A DNA stretch of 32,726 nucleotides from M3007 sp044224705 (GCA_044224705.1 JBGAJY010000040.1:1-32726), one strand, 5' to 3'; positions 8,462 through 16,970 are shown, counted from the first letter of the stretch. Program-made: numbers and translations. Notes: generated by a model from the sequence alone, not told the origin.

Positions 8462-9564
8462 AAAAAATAGCCGTGGTCTCCAATACGGCATGGAGCATTT
8501 GGAATTTCCGGCGAGGACTGATCACGGCCCTGATTTCAAGGGGGCATGAAGTGGTGGCTCTTGCGCCCGCGGGGCCATTTGCAGAACAGATCAGCCGGCT
8601 GGGTTGCCGGTTCGTGCCCTTGCGGCACCTGGCGCCCAAAGGAACGCAGATCTGTCAGGACCTGCTGTTGATCAGGGAGTTGCACCGAATCTTTAAGACG
8701 GAAAAATTCGATTGGGCCTTGTCGTATACGATCAAACCCAATCTGTACACAGGTATGGCGGCGGGCAGGTTGGCCCTGCGGACCTTGCCCACTGTGAATG
8801 GTTTGGGATTCGTTTTTCAGCAAAAAAACCTGCTGTCGACATTGGCCAAACTGATGTTCCGCGGTGCATTCCGCCGGGCAAACCCCGTTTTTTTCCAAAA
8901 TGCCGACGACCTCGCTTTTTTTCTCCAAAATGGACTGGTCAGCACGGATCGCACAGGATTGGTGGCCGGCTCGGGTGTCAATCTGAACGAATTTCAACCA
9001 ACCCCGGGCAAAAACTTTGAGGCGGCACCGGTGTTTTTATTTGCCGGACGGTTGGTAGCCGAAAAAGGCGTGCAGGAATACATTCAGGCCGCTGAAATGG
9101 TAAAAAAAGTCCTGCCGGGAGTCAGGTTTTTTCTGGCCGGCCTGGAAGCCGACAATCCCAATGCATTGTCGGTAAGCACATTGCGATCCAAACTGGATCC
9201 CGCTTTCGTGGAATTGTTGCCGCCGACCCACAACATGTCATCGCTTATGGACACGGTCGATTGTGTGGTTTTGCCTTCGTATTACGGCGAAGGCGTGCCC
9301 CGTGTGCTGCTCGAAGCGCTGGCCAAAGGACTACCCGTGATTACCACCGACCAACCCGGTTGCCGCGATACGGTGGATGCCGGCAGCAACGGCTGGCTGG
9401 TGCCGCCCCGGGAAGTAGGTGCATTGGTGGAAGCGATGTTTGCGTTTTGTCAAATGTCGCCGCAACTTCGCGCCGTCATGGGCCGCGCCAGTCGCGCCAA
9501 AGCAGCACAAACATTTGACGAACAAAAGATTATCCAAAAATACCTTGACATTATAGAAGCATGA
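8449..9564 (+). CDS. Glycosyltransferase family 4, PglA-like
   Basis: GT-B glycosyltransferase of 371 residues. The N-terminal segment KIAVVSNTAWSIWNFRRGL, the YTIKPNLYTGMAAG block and NGLGFVF place it with the GT4 PglA-like group, which uses UDP-HexNAc/hexose donors on undecaprenyl-linked acceptors. The C-terminal domain shows GSGVNLNEF, FAGRLVAEKGVQEYI, and GEGVPRVLLEALAKGLPVI with the conserved glutamates. It starts inside the third sulfotransferase gene and ends in an ATGA overlap with gmd. The subfamily label rests on motif resemblance; the exact sugar is not predictable. Confidence 0.87.
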   Translation: MVEVKKIAVVSNTAWSIWNFRRGLITALISRGHEVVALAPAGPFAEQISRLGCRFVPLRHLAPKGTQICQDLLLIRELHRIFKTEKFDWALSYTIKPNLYTGMAAGRLALRTLPTVNGLGFVFQQKNLLSTLAKLMFRGAFRRANPVFFQNADDLAFFLQNGLVSTDRTGLVAGSGVNLNEFQPTPGKNFEAAPVFLFAGRLVAEKGVQEYIQAAEMVKKVLPGVRFFLAGLEADNPNALSVSTLRSKLDPAFVELLPPTHNMSSLMDTVDCVVLPSYYGEGVPRVLLEALAKGLPVITTDQPGCRDTVDAGSNGWLVPPREVGALVEAMFAFCQMSPQLRAVMGRASRAKAAQTFDEQKIIQKYLDIIEA

Positions 9565-10673
9565 AAACTGCGCTCATAACCGGCGTCACCGGCCAGGACG
9601 GCGCCTATCTCGCCGAATTTTTGTTGAACAAAGGCTACGAGGTGCATGGCATCAAACGCCGCAGTTCGCTGTTCAATACTGAGCGGATCGATCATTTATA
9701 CCAGGATCCGCACGAGGCGCGCCGCAATTTTATCCTGCATTACGGCGACCTCACCGATTCCACGAACCTGATCCGGATCGTTCAGCAAGTGCAGCCTGAC
9801 GAAATTTATAACCTCGGGGCGCAAAGTCACGTTCAGGTGAGTTTTGAGACGCCGGAATACACCGCGAATGCCGATGCTATCGGCGCCTTGCGCCTCCTGG
9901 AAGCCATCCGTTTGCTCGGCTTGACCGAAAAGACCAGGTTTTACCAGGCTTCCACTTCCGAGATGTACGGCCTCGTGCAGGAAACGCCGCAAACCGAACG
10001 GACGCCGTTCTACCCTCGTTCACCCTATGGTGTGGCCAAATTGTACGCCTACTGGATCACGGTGAATTACCGCGAAGCCTACGGCCTGTACGCCACGAAC
10101 GGCATCCTGTTCAATCACGAAAGCCCGATTCGGGGCGAGACCTTCGTCACGCGGAAAATCACCCGCGCTGCCGCCCGGATTCACCTCGGCCTGCAGGACA
10201 AACTCTGGCTCGGCAACCTCGATGCTCGCCGCGACTGGGGTCATGCCAAAGACTACGTCGACGCCATGTGGCGCATCCTGCAACAACCTGAGGCTGAGGA
10301 TTTTGTCATCGCCACGGGGACTACTACCTCGGTGCGTGATTTTTGCAAAATGGCTTTCCGCGAAGCAGGGGCGGAACTGGAATTTTCGGGCGAAGGGGTA
10401 GCGGAAAAAGGCATCGTGTCGGCTGTTCTGGATTCCGGAACGGGGTTTGTCGCCGGCCAGGAGGTAATTGCCGTCGATCCGCGTTATTTCCGCCCCGCCG
10501 AGGTGGATTTGCTGGTCGGCGACGCGACCAAGGCACGTCAAAAACTCGGTTGGCAGCCGCGCCATAGCCTCGACGAGCTGGTCCGGGAAATGGTGCGGCA
10601 CGACCTGGAAGTGTTCCGCCGGGAGCAGTTTTTGAAAGAAGGGGGGTTTGAGATAAAGAATCAGTTTGAATGA
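9561..10673 (+). CDS. gmd: GDP-mannose 4,6-dehydratase
   Basis: Converts GDP-D-mannose to GDP-4-keto-6-deoxymannose with bound NADP, the first committed step to GDP-L-fucose. 370 residues, the usual length. Rossmann motif GVTGQDGAYL near residues 7-16; SLFNTERIDHLY block; the STSEMYG serine; catalytic YxxxK (YGVAKLYAYW) near residues 155-159; and NHESPIRGETFVTRKI, all diagnostic of Gmd. The C-terminal PRYFRPAEVDLLVGD is also typical. ATG at 9561 overlaps the previous stop (ATGA). The downstream gap of 120 nt to fcl is filled by a nested palindrome, the largest spacing in this operon apart from the block end. Confidence 0.97.
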   Translation: MKTALITGVTGQDGAYLAEFLLNKGYEVHGIKRRSSLFNTERIDHLYQDPHEARRNFILHYGDLTDSTNLIRIVQQVQPDEIYNLGAQSHVQVSFETPEYTANADAIGALRLLEAIRLLGLTEKTRFYQASTSEMYGLVQETPQTERTPFYPRSPYGVAKLYAYWITVNYREAYGLYATNGILFNHESPIRGETFVTRKITRAAARIHLGLQDKLWLGNLDARRDWGHAKDYVDAMWRILQQPEAEDFVIATGTTTSVRDFCKMAFREAGAELEFSGEGVAEKGIVSAVLDSGTGFVAGQEVIAVDPRYFRPAEVDLLVGDATKARQKLGWQPRHSLDELVREMVRHDLEVFRREQFLKEGGFEIKNQFE

Positions 10674-10678
10674 ATTTG

Positions 10679-10778
10679 TTTCGCGCAGACGTTCGCAGGC
10701 TGCCGCAGACGTTCGCAGAATTTATACCTGACTTATTCGCGAACGTCTGCGGAAACATCTGCGAACGTCTGCGCGAAA
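10679..10778. repeat. Nested inverted repeat between gmd and fcl
   Basis: A 20-bp perfect inverted repeat (10679-10698 with 10759-10778) encloses a second 14-bp perfect pair (10703-10716 with 10739-10752). The 15-mer CGCAGACGTTCGCAG occurs at 10684-10698 and 10704-10718, and as its complement at 10759-10773; the fourth copy at 10739-10751 keeps 13 bases. RNA from either strand would fold into a long two-part hairpin. There is no T-run after it, so it is not a canonical terminator. It looks like a repetitive extragenic palindromic element; it may also attenuate or stabilise the operon message. Confidence 0.85.
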
Positions 10779-10793
10779 CCTATCCAGCCTGAC

Positions 10794-11720
10794 ATGGAAA
10801 AATCCGCAAAAATATTTGTCGCAGGACACAACGGCATGGTCGGCTCGGCCATTCTGCGCCGGCTGAAAACGGAAGGTTTTGAAAACTTTGCGTTACGCGG
10901 TTCGCGTGAACTGGATTTGCGCAACCAACTGGAAGTCAACGAATTTTTTCGCCGGGAGAAACCAGATTACGTGTTTCTCGCGGCCGCCAAAGTCGGCGGA
11001 ATCCTGGCGAACAATACCTACCGCGCCGAGTTTTTGTACGACAACCTGATGATCGAGGCCAACGTGATTCATGCCTCTTATCTGTCGGGCGTGCAAAAAC
11101 TGATGTTCCTGGGTTCGTCCTGCATTTACCCGAAAATGGCGCCCCAGCCGCTGCGCGAGGACAGCTTGCTGACGGGCCTCCTGGAACCCACCAACGAGCC
11201 CTACGCCATCGCCAAAATCGCCGGAATCAAACTCTGCGATGCTTACCGTTCGCAGTACGGCTGCCGTTACATTTCCGTAATGCCGACCAATTTGTACGGC
11301 CCGAACGACAATTACCACCCCGAAAACAGCCACGTGTTGCCGGCTATGCTGCGCAAATTTCACGAGGCAAAAACGAAGGGCGAGTCCTTCGTAACAATCT
11401 GGGGCACCGGCACGCCACGCCGTGAATTTCTGCACGTGGACGACCTGGCGGATGCCTCTTTTTACCTCATGCAGCACTATGACGAAGCCGGCTTGGTCAA
11501 TATCGGGGTCGGAGAAGACATTTCCATACTCGAACTGGCACAGTTGGTGGCACGGATCACAGGATATGCCGGAGAGATTCGACACGACCTGTCCAAACCC
11601 GACGGCACGCCGCGTAAGTTGATGGATGTCAGCAAGTTACACGGGTTTGGCTGGAAAGCGAAGATCGGGTTGGAGGAGGGAATCAGCAAGGTTTATCAGG
11701 AAGTCAAACATCAATTTTGA
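10794..11720 (+). CDS. fcl: GDP-L-fucose synthase
   Basis: 3,5-epimerase and 4-reductase turning GDP-4-keto-6-deoxymannose into GDP-L-fucose with NADPH. 308 residues, standard for WcaG/Fcl. Rossmann motif GHNGMVGSAI near residues 12-21, AAAKVGGI, GSSCIYPK with the active-site Cys region near 107-112, catalytic YxxxK (YAIAKIAG) near 137-141, and NLYGPNDNYHPENSHVLPA with the active-site His. With gmd upstream and manC downstream it completes the GDP-fucose route. ATG at 10794 follows the nested repeat directly; the stop is 5 nt before the preferred manC start. Confidence 0.96.
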   Translation: MEKSAKIFVAGHNGMVGSAILRRLKTEGFENFALRGSRELDLRNQLEVNEFFRREKPDYVFLAAAKVGGILANNTYRAEFLYDNLMIEANVIHASYLSGVQKLMFLGSSCIYPKMAPQPLREDSLLTGLLEPTNEPYAIAKIAGIKLCDAYRSQYGCRYISVMPTNLYGPNDNYHPENSHVLPAMLRKFHEAKTKGESFVTIWGTGTPRREFLHVDDLADASFYLMQHYDEAGLVNIGVGEDISILELAQLVARITGYAGEIRHDLSKPDGTPRKLMDVSKLHGFGWKAKIGLEEGISKVYQEVKHQF

Positions 11721-11725
11721 ATACG

Positions 11726-12808
11726 ATGCAGAACCAACACACATACGTAGCCATCATGGCCGGTGGCGTCGGCAGCCGCTTCTGGCCGGGCAGCCGGGAG
11801 TCAAAACCCAAGCAATTTCTCGATATGCTCGGCGTGGGTAAAAGCCTGTTGCGGCTGACTTTCGAGCGATTTTTGCCGATCTGTCCCGCTTCCCATTTTT
11901 TCATCGTCACCAATGCGGCTTACCGCGGTCTGGTGAAGGAGCAATTGCCGGAACTTTCTGACAATCAGATCCTTTGCGAGCCCAGCCGCAACAACACCGC
12001 ACCTTGTGTTGCCTATGCCTCCTTTAAAATCGCGGATCTGGACCCCGCTGCCAACATCGTGATCGCACCCAGCGACCACGTGGTTTTGAAAGAGGAGGCT
12101 TTTTTGGAAAAAATCGAACTAGCCCTGCACTTCGCAGCGGAGCAAGAAGCACTGGTTACCCTGGGCATTCAACCTTCCCGGCCGGACACCGGGTACGGTT
12201 ACATTCAGTTTAAAGGAGCATCGCAAAACGGAGTCTACGAGGTGTCGCGGTTCACAGAAAAACCCGACCTGACCACAGCACGGCAGTTCCTGGCCTCCGG
12301 GAAATACCTGTGGAATGCCGGTATTTTTATCTGGAATGTCAGGGCTGTTCTTCGGGCATTTGAAACCTTGTCACCCGATATATTCAGCATCCTGCAAAAA
12401 GGCATAGGTAAATACAATACGTCTGAGGAACAGGCATTTATCGATATACACTACCCTGCAACACCCAATATTTCCGTCGATTTTGCCATCCTTGAAAAGG
12501 CACAGAACGTGTACACGATCCCTTCGGAATTCGGGTGGTCCGACCTGGGAACCTGGGCCAGTTTGCATGCCGAATGTCCAAAGGACGAAAACGACAACCT
12601 GCTGCAAGGCGATCAAATTCTGGCGATCGACACCGACAATTGTCTGGTGCGTGCGCCCGCTGGCAAATTAGTCGTGCTGAAAGACCTGAGCGATTACATC
12701 GTCGTCGACACGGGCGATGTGCTGCTGATCCATCCGAAATCCAAGGAACAGGAAATAAAACAAGTCGCCGCCCAGGTAAAGGCGACTTTTGGAGAAAAAT
12801 ACCTTTAA
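11726..12808 (+). CDS. manC: Mannose-1-phosphate guanylyltransferase
   Basis: Makes GDP-D-mannose from mannose-1-phosphate and GTP, feeding gmd. About 360 residues, i.e. the single-domain form without the C-terminal phosphomannose isomerase found in long ManC/AlgA. Pyrophosphorylase signature AGGVGSRFWPGSR then KPKQFL near residues 12-30; EPSRNNTAPC; TLGIQPSRPDTGYGYI; FTEKPD; and VDFAILEKA, all characteristic. ATG at 11726 is preferred; an in-frame TTG at 11717 overlaps the fcl stop and is a possible coupled start. This is the last gene of the + strand polysaccharide operon; no clear terminator follows it. Confidence 0.95.
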   Translation: MQNQHTYVAIMAGGVGSRFWPGSRESKPKQFLDMLGVGKSLLRLTFERFLPICPASHFFIVTNAAYRGLVKEQLPELSDNQILCEPSRNNTAPCVAYASFKIADLDPAANIVIAPSDHVVLKEEAFLEKIELALHFAAEQEALVTLGIQPSRPDTGYGYIQFKGASQNGVYEVSRFTEKPDLTTARQFLASGKYLWNAGIFIWNVRAVLRAFETLSPDIFSILQKGIGKYNTSEEQAFIDIHYPATPNISVDFAILEKAQNVYTIPSEFGWSDLGTWASLHAECPKDENDNLLQGDQILAIDTDNCLVRAPAGKLVVLKDLSDYIVVDTGDVLLIHPKSKEQEIKQVAAQVKATFGEKYL

Positions 12809-12841
12809 ATCAGGCACTTGAAAAAAAATGCGCGTCAAAGT

Positions 12842-12871
12842 TTTGAGAATAAAACAGCGTGCCTACATTAG
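12842..12871 (+). promoter_or_regulatory. Possible Bacteroidota-type promoter upstream of DUF433 gene
   Basis: TTTG at 12842-12845, an 18-nt spacer, then TACATTAG at 12864-12871, which matches the -7 consensus TAnnTTTG at all but one fixed base. It would give a leader of roughly 80-90 nt before the ATG at 12961. The gap between manC and this gene is otherwise empty of recognisable sites. Pattern match only. Confidence 0.3.
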
Positions 12872-12960
12872 CGCCTGTAATGTTTTTCATTTATTCTTTT
12901 ACTCCCTGAATTTGTATAGTCCCGGGCAATTTTTGTAGCACTTACAAACAGCACCGGATA

Positions 12961-13236
12961 ATGCGTACCCTTTCTTCAATCAGTGTTCACCCCGAGATCC
13001 AGGATGGCGCTCCCGTGTTCAGCGGTACCCGCGTCAGAGTCGAAACCTTTATGGACTTCATGCGAATTGGCGTTAGCGTCAATGAGTTTTTGGACGAATT
13101 TCCGTCCATCACGCGCGATCAGGCGCTGGAAGTGTATGATTTGGTTATTCGGCAGTACACCGTGGAACAGATGAAAACACTTGTCGACGGAGGCCCCGGA
13201 TTTCAACTTTCCGGTCGCAACAGTCTGCAATCTTAA
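12961..13236 (+). CDS. DUF433 domain protein (VapB-like antitoxin family)
   Basis: 91-residue protein with the DUF433 pattern: ISVHPEIQDGAPVFSGTRVRVETFMDFMRIGVSVNEFLDEFPSI in short blocks, i.e. a beta-strand 'P-x-I-x-x-G-x-P-x-F-x-GTRV' start, then a helix-turn-helix-like segment with 'G-x-S-x-x-E-F-L-x-x-F-P'. The family is commonly paired with a PIN-like (DUF5615) toxin encoded directly downstream. Here the next gene is a convergent glycosyltransferase and no partner is present, so it is an orphan. It is separated from manC by 152 nt and followed by its own terminator, so it is an independent unit. DNA binding is inferred from the family. Confidence 0.8.
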   Translation: MRTLSSISVHPEIQDGAPVFSGTRVRVETFMDFMRIGVSVNEFLDEFPSITRDQALEVYDLVIRQYTVEQMKTLVDGGPGFQLSGRNSLQS

Positions 13237-13255
13237 AGTTTCTTTCTCCCCCCTG

Positions 13256-13295
13256 ACGGCATCAATCGTTCATTCGGTTGATGCCGTTTTCTTTT
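13256..13295 (+). terminator. Rho-independent terminator after DUF433 gene
   Basis: Ten-base-pair stem ACGGCATCAA (13256-13265) with TTGATGCCGT (13278-13287), 12-nt loop, followed by TTTCTTTTG. It ends the + strand DUF433 transcript. Its right half overlaps the last codons of the convergent - strand glycosyltransferase, whose stop codon is at 13270-13272. Confidence 0.75.
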
Positions 13296-14595
13296 GCTCA
13301 AAACGATGCCCGGCTTTCAATGCGGCTGCATACTGACTTGCAATACTTTCGATGAGAAAAGGTTGCGTATGCGCTGGTGCGCGTGAAAGTGACTCTCCCC
13401 GTTCCACAGTTTTCAGAAGATTCAACCACTTTTCCATTTCTTTCTCTTCAATTCGGTCCTGCCGGACCCTCAGGTTGAGCAATCCGGGTTGGTTATCCCA
13501 AAAGGCGATAAAGGGGTCGTCATCGACATAGGAAAGGTTTGCCACGGGCCGGCCCGAAGCCAGATATTCCACCGCCTTGCTGGGCAATTGAAAATCAGTC
13601 TGGTTCCCGATATTGATCAGGATATCCATTTGCTGAATGGCTTTTTGAACTTCATCCCGCGGCCGGAGTCCGTGTAGTTCGATGTTTGGCGAATGTTTTA
13701 GTCGCGCCAAAAACTCGGGGAAGATTTCACCATAGAAATGGATTTTCAACCGACTCTGCCATTCCGGGTATTGCGAAAACGTCCGTTCCAGCAAATACAG
13801 AAATGCGTCCGGTGTGCGTACGGGGGCATAAAAGGCGCCGAAATAACCCACATGAATCATTTCATCGGCAATTTTAGTGTCCTCTTTCATAGCGATGAAT
13901 GGATGGAGCAAAGGCGGTACAACCTGCATGCGGGACACGGCGCCTGCCCCGTAAACCTCTTCGTATATCCGCATGGTCGCGCGGGTAGTCACTACCTGAA
14001 CATCCGCCGAGCGAAGAATTTTTTCTTCCAGGGTTCGATTCAAACGCCCATACAGAAAGGCATTATTCAGTGACCTGGCCTGAATAAAAAACGGGTCGCC
14101 AATGTCGGCCAACCAGGTCAGTTCAGGCTTACGGGATTTGGCAACGCAACCGATAAGGTGCCCGGTAAAGGGCAGGGAAACGCTTATAACTGCATCAAAC
14201 GCCACATGATCAAGCAATTGCAAGACTTTTCTCCGTGCCGGAAAATACCAAAGCATGGCATCGTCGGGGAAATACAGGTTTTTCCAAATGCGCTCGTACA
14301 GCCAAATGCCCCATCGGCCAGGCAGTCCCGGCTTTCGTACCGGCGCCCCCACCCTGCCCCGGGCTCTGGTCGGCCGGCTTAAAAAATAACCCAATTCCTT
14401 GAGGGAGTCGAAGCCTGTCCGGTGCACCTGAACCCCGTTGGCCCTGCTATATGACGGGAAGCCGCCCAAACGCGGACACACTACATGCACTTCCAGGCCT
14501 TGTGCAGCCCAATATTCCGCCAGACTCGTCCAGCGGTGCGCGCGTGGGCCGATGAATGGAGCGTAACGGGCCGTGATGATGAGCAGGCGTTTCAT
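13270..14595 (-). CDS. Glycosyltransferase, GT4-like (GT-B)
   Basis: 441 residues, last gene of a three-gene - strand glycosyltransferase operon. N-terminus MKRLLIITARYAPFIGPRAHRW with the flexible acceptor-domain start of GT-B enzymes that modify surface polysaccharides; a middle DIGDPF segment; C-terminal domain with VGYFGAFY, HGLRPRDEVQKAI and LPSKAVEYLASGRPVANL, where the glutamate matches the donor-binding position. The usual second glutamate is in a divergent context, so the family call is less firm than for its neighbours. It begins at the last base of the preceding gene (1-nt overlap at 14595). No membrane segments are evident. Confidence 0.8.
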   Translation of the reverse strand: MKRLLIITARYAPFIGPRAHRWTSLAEYWAAQGLEVHVVCPRLGGFPSYSRANGVQVHRTGFDSLKELGYFLSRPTRARGRVGAPVRKPGLPGRWGIWLYERIWKNLYFPDDAMLWYFPARRKVLQLLDHVAFDAVISVSLPFTGHLIGCVAKSRKPELTWLADIGDPFFIQARSLNNAFLYGRLNRTLEEKILRSADVQVVTTRATMRIYEEVYGAGAVSRMQVVPPLLHPFIAMKEDTKIADEMIHVGYFGAFYAPVRTPDAFLYLLERTFSQYPEWQSRLKIHFYGEIFPEFLARLKHSPNIELHGLRPRDEVQKAIQQMDILINIGNQTDFQLPSKAVEYLASGRPVANLSYVDDDPFIAFWDNQPGLLNLRVRQDRIEEKEMEKWLNLLKTVERGESLSRAPAHTQPFLIESIASQYAAALKAGHRFEQKKTASTE

Positions 14596-15773
14596 TAAGT
14601 GGGCTGAACCAAGACGTTCTGATAAAGCTTCAGTAATGCGGCAGCACTTTTTTCCACCGTGAAATGCGTTTCTACATGTAGGCGGGCGTTTTGACTAAAT
14701 TGTTGAAATTCAGAGTTTTCCATCCAGTAAAAACGGCGAATAGCTTCGGCCAACGCAATGGCATCACCTTCCGGAACCAGCAACCCTGACTCGCCATGCG
14801 CCACCTCGTCGGCCAGGTCGAAATGATTCGTCGCGAGCACTGGCAGGCCTGTAGCCTGCGCTTCGAGCAAAGCCACCGGGGTCGCTTCGTGGTCGCCATC
14901 CGGCGTGGTTTGGCTGGGATGGATAAAAGCGTCGAATCCTGCTAAAAAACCGGCCATTTGATCGTGCGGAACAAACTTCTTCCAATCCAGGTTTTGTGCC
15001 AAATCATGGGTTTCGATAAATTCCAGCACTTCCCGGACCAGGGCCTTGTCATAACGTTCCCCGGCCAGGGTCAGGCTCAGATTTGGGCAATCGGCCAAAG
15101 CCTGACGAAAGGCTTCAAGTGTGGTGAGATGGCCTTTTTTTCCGGTAAAAGTAGCAACCTGCAAGAGCCTCAATCTGCCCGGTATCTTTTGTCTGCCGGC
15201 AAGGGGAAACCGTTGCAGGTCAGAACTGGGCCGCACTACGGTCAATTTTTCCGCAGGACAACCCATGGTTTCGAGCGCTTGGCAGCCTGTCGGACTGGCT
15301 GCGACGACCTTTGCTGCCTGCGCAAAGAGTTCGCGGTATTTTGTTCTGAAAACCGGCCTTTTGTTCAAAATCTTTTGATAATCAAATCCGTAGAACGTCA
15401 CGACCAAGGGGCGATCCAACTGTCTGGCAAGGGGCAGATAAAGACAGCCCGTCGGCCCAAAGTGTGCATGAAGAATGTCGGGAGGGTTGTTCTTCAGATG
15501 ATGCCGAAGCCAGGCCGGATAGCTGGGCGCAAAGCGCTGTGAACGGGAAAACCATTTTTGCCAGCCGGCATATTGCCACTCGGTTTGAGGGGTGAAAAAC
15601 CATTTTTGAAGGGGAAATTTCAGGTAGTCGAACCGGGCATCAGCGAATGCTCCATCCACGATCCAGGGCGCCGCGACCTGAATCCGGACAGAAGAAGACA
15701 TTTTGCTCAGAAGACGGCCCACCCAGCTCAGGGTCGATGGCAGGTACCAGTCGAACAAATGAAGCGCTTTCAT
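14595..15773 (-). CDS. Glycosyltransferase family 4 (WcaL/AmsK-like)
   Basis: 392 residues, GT-B fold. The segment ILHAHFGPTGCLYLPLAR followed by LVVTFYGFDYQK resembles the colanic-acid/amylovoran type (WcaL, AmsK) enzymes. The donor domain contains VATFTGKKGHLTTLEAFRQ and GDHEATPVALLEAQATGLPV, with the EX7E glutamates, then GESGLLVPEGD. Its start overlaps the stop of the upstream gene (15770-15773) and its stop overlaps the next start, so the three genes are one translational unit. It probably extends the same or a related exopolysaccharide as the + strand operon, but the two blocks are convergent and may be regulated separately. Confidence 0.87.
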   Translation of the reverse strand: MKALHLFDWYLPSTLSWVGRLLSKMSSSVRIQVAAPWIVDGAFADARFDYLKFPLQKWFFTPQTEWQYAGWQKWFSRSQRFAPSYPAWLRHHLKNNPPDILHAHFGPTGCLYLPLARQLDRPLVVTFYGFDYQKILNKRPVFRTKYRELFAQAAKVVAASPTGCQALETMGCPAEKLTVVRPSSDLQRFPLAGRQKIPGRLRLLQVATFTGKKGHLTTLEAFRQALADCPNLSLTLAGERYDKALVREVLEFIETHDLAQNLDWKKFVPHDQMAGFLAGFDAFIHPSQTTPDGDHEATPVALLEAQATGLPVLATNHFDLADEVAHGESGLLVPEGDAIALAEAIRRFYWMENSEFQQFSQNARLHVETHFTVEKSAAALLKLYQNVLVQPT

Positions 15774-16966
15774 CGGACTTCTTTCGCCTTGGCCGTTGAA
15801 AAGAGCACCTGGTAAACCTGCTCTGCTGCCTTATCCCAATCGAACAGCGCTTTCCGGTCGCGGCCTTTTTCGATCAGTTTTTGACGCAATTCGGGCTCCC
15901 GCCAAATCCGTTCCATCGCCTGAGCAATGTCGCTTTCTGACAAGGGATTGACGAGCAGCGCCGCGTCGCCGGCGACTTCGGGCAGCGCGGTGTCGTTGGC
16001 TGTGATCACCGGCGTCTCCGTATGAAACGCTTCAAGCAAAGGCAGGCCGAATCCTTCGGAGAGGGAGACGTAAGTCAAAGCCAGGGCTGCTGCCAGCAAA
16101 CGTTGAAGCTCGTCGTCGGCGATAAATCCTAAAAACACCACGTCCGCTTTGTGTTGCGACGTTTCTGCGGCGGCTTTTACCTCGCCGGTTTGCCAGGCAA
16201 ACCGGCCGGCCAGCAGGAGCTTGACGGGCGCACCTGTGCGGGTTTTGAATTGGTCAAAAGCGCGGATCAAACGGGGGATATTCTTGCGGGGATGGATGGC
16301 TCCGGCATAGAAAAAATAGTCTTTCCCTTCTGCAAATTGGGCTCTAATCCGTTGTTTATCAGGTTCCTGGATTGGTTTAAAGCCCTCCCGGCAACCATTG
16401 GGCACTGCGGAAATACGATCCGGTTCGATCTGGCAGCTCTGGGCGATATCGTGACGAACATATTCCGATACAGTCAGGATATGGTCGGACTTGCGGAGGT
16501 ATTTGGGCAAAAAATGGCGGTAAAAAAAGCGGGGCGCCCAGGGTACTTGTTCCGGTGAATGCAGGGGCACCAGATCATGGCAAGTCATTACCGTCGGCGT
16601 TTGGGCCTTCAGACTGAGGTAACTGTCGGGAGAAAAAAACACGTCGGGGTGGTACTTTTTCAAAGCGCGCGGCAGCGACCATTCGAACCAGATGTACCAC
16701 AACAAGGGATGTCGGGCAGGTGGAAAAAGCGCCACCGGCCGCACATTTTCAGCGTAAACAAATTGCGCGTCAAAAGGCCGGTCGAAGAAAAAAACAAACT
16801 CGTCCTCCGGATGACGGGCTACCATGCGCCGCATGATCTCATGGGTGTACCATCCAAGGCCTTCGAGCCTGCCGGACAAAAGAAACCGGGTGTTGACAGC
16901 GATTCTGATGGCTTGAAAAAATAGAGGATGAGGAATGGCCGGCAGCCAGTTCAGGTTGGCCGCCAA
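15770..16966 (-). CDS. Glycosyltransferase family 4 (mannosyltransferase-like)
   Basis: 398 residues, first gene of the - strand glycosyltransferase operon. The pattern IRIAVNTRFLLSGRLEGLGWYTHE, read in short blocks, is the classic GT4 start of WbpY/MtfB-type mannosyltransferases. It is followed by TVMTCHDLVPL, ILTVSEYVRHDI, GAIHPRKNIPRLIRAF and SLSEGFGLPLLEAFHTETPVI with both donor glutamates. The only usable start codon seen is TTG at 16966, preceded by an A-rich stretch; family alignment would start about 20 codons later, where no ATG exists, so the N-terminus is uncertain. The start is 57 nt from the divergent nucleoid-protein gene. Confidence 0.86.
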   Translation of the reverse strand: MAANLNWLPAIPHPLFFQAIRIAVNTRFLLSGRLEGLGWYTHEIMRRMVARHPEDEFVFFFDRPFDAQFVYAENVRPVALFPPARHPLLWYIWFEWSLPRALKKYHPDVFFSPDSYLSLKAQTPTVMTCHDLVPLHSPEQVPWAPRFFYRHFLPKYLRKSDHILTVSEYVRHDIAQSCQIEPDRISAVPNGCREGFKPIQEPDKQRIRAQFAEGKDYFFYAGAIHPRKNIPRLIRAFDQFKTRTGAPVKLLLAGRFAWQTGEVKAAAETSQHKADVVFLGFIADDELQRLLAAALALTYVSLSEGFGLPLLEAFHTETPVITANDTALPEVAGDAALLVNPLSESDIAQAMERIWREPELRQKLIEKGRDRKALFDWDKAAEQVYQVLFSTAKAKEVR

Positions 16967-16970
16967 GGTT

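Noticed and set aside
10679..10778. CRISPR-like repeats
   Set aside because: Copies are palindromic and in opposite orientation with only short unequal gaps; no spacer array and no cas genes.
12961..13236. Complete toxin-antitoxin module
   Set aside because: No DUF5615/PIN-like ORF lies beside the DUF433 gene; the flanking genes are manC and a convergent glycosyltransferase.
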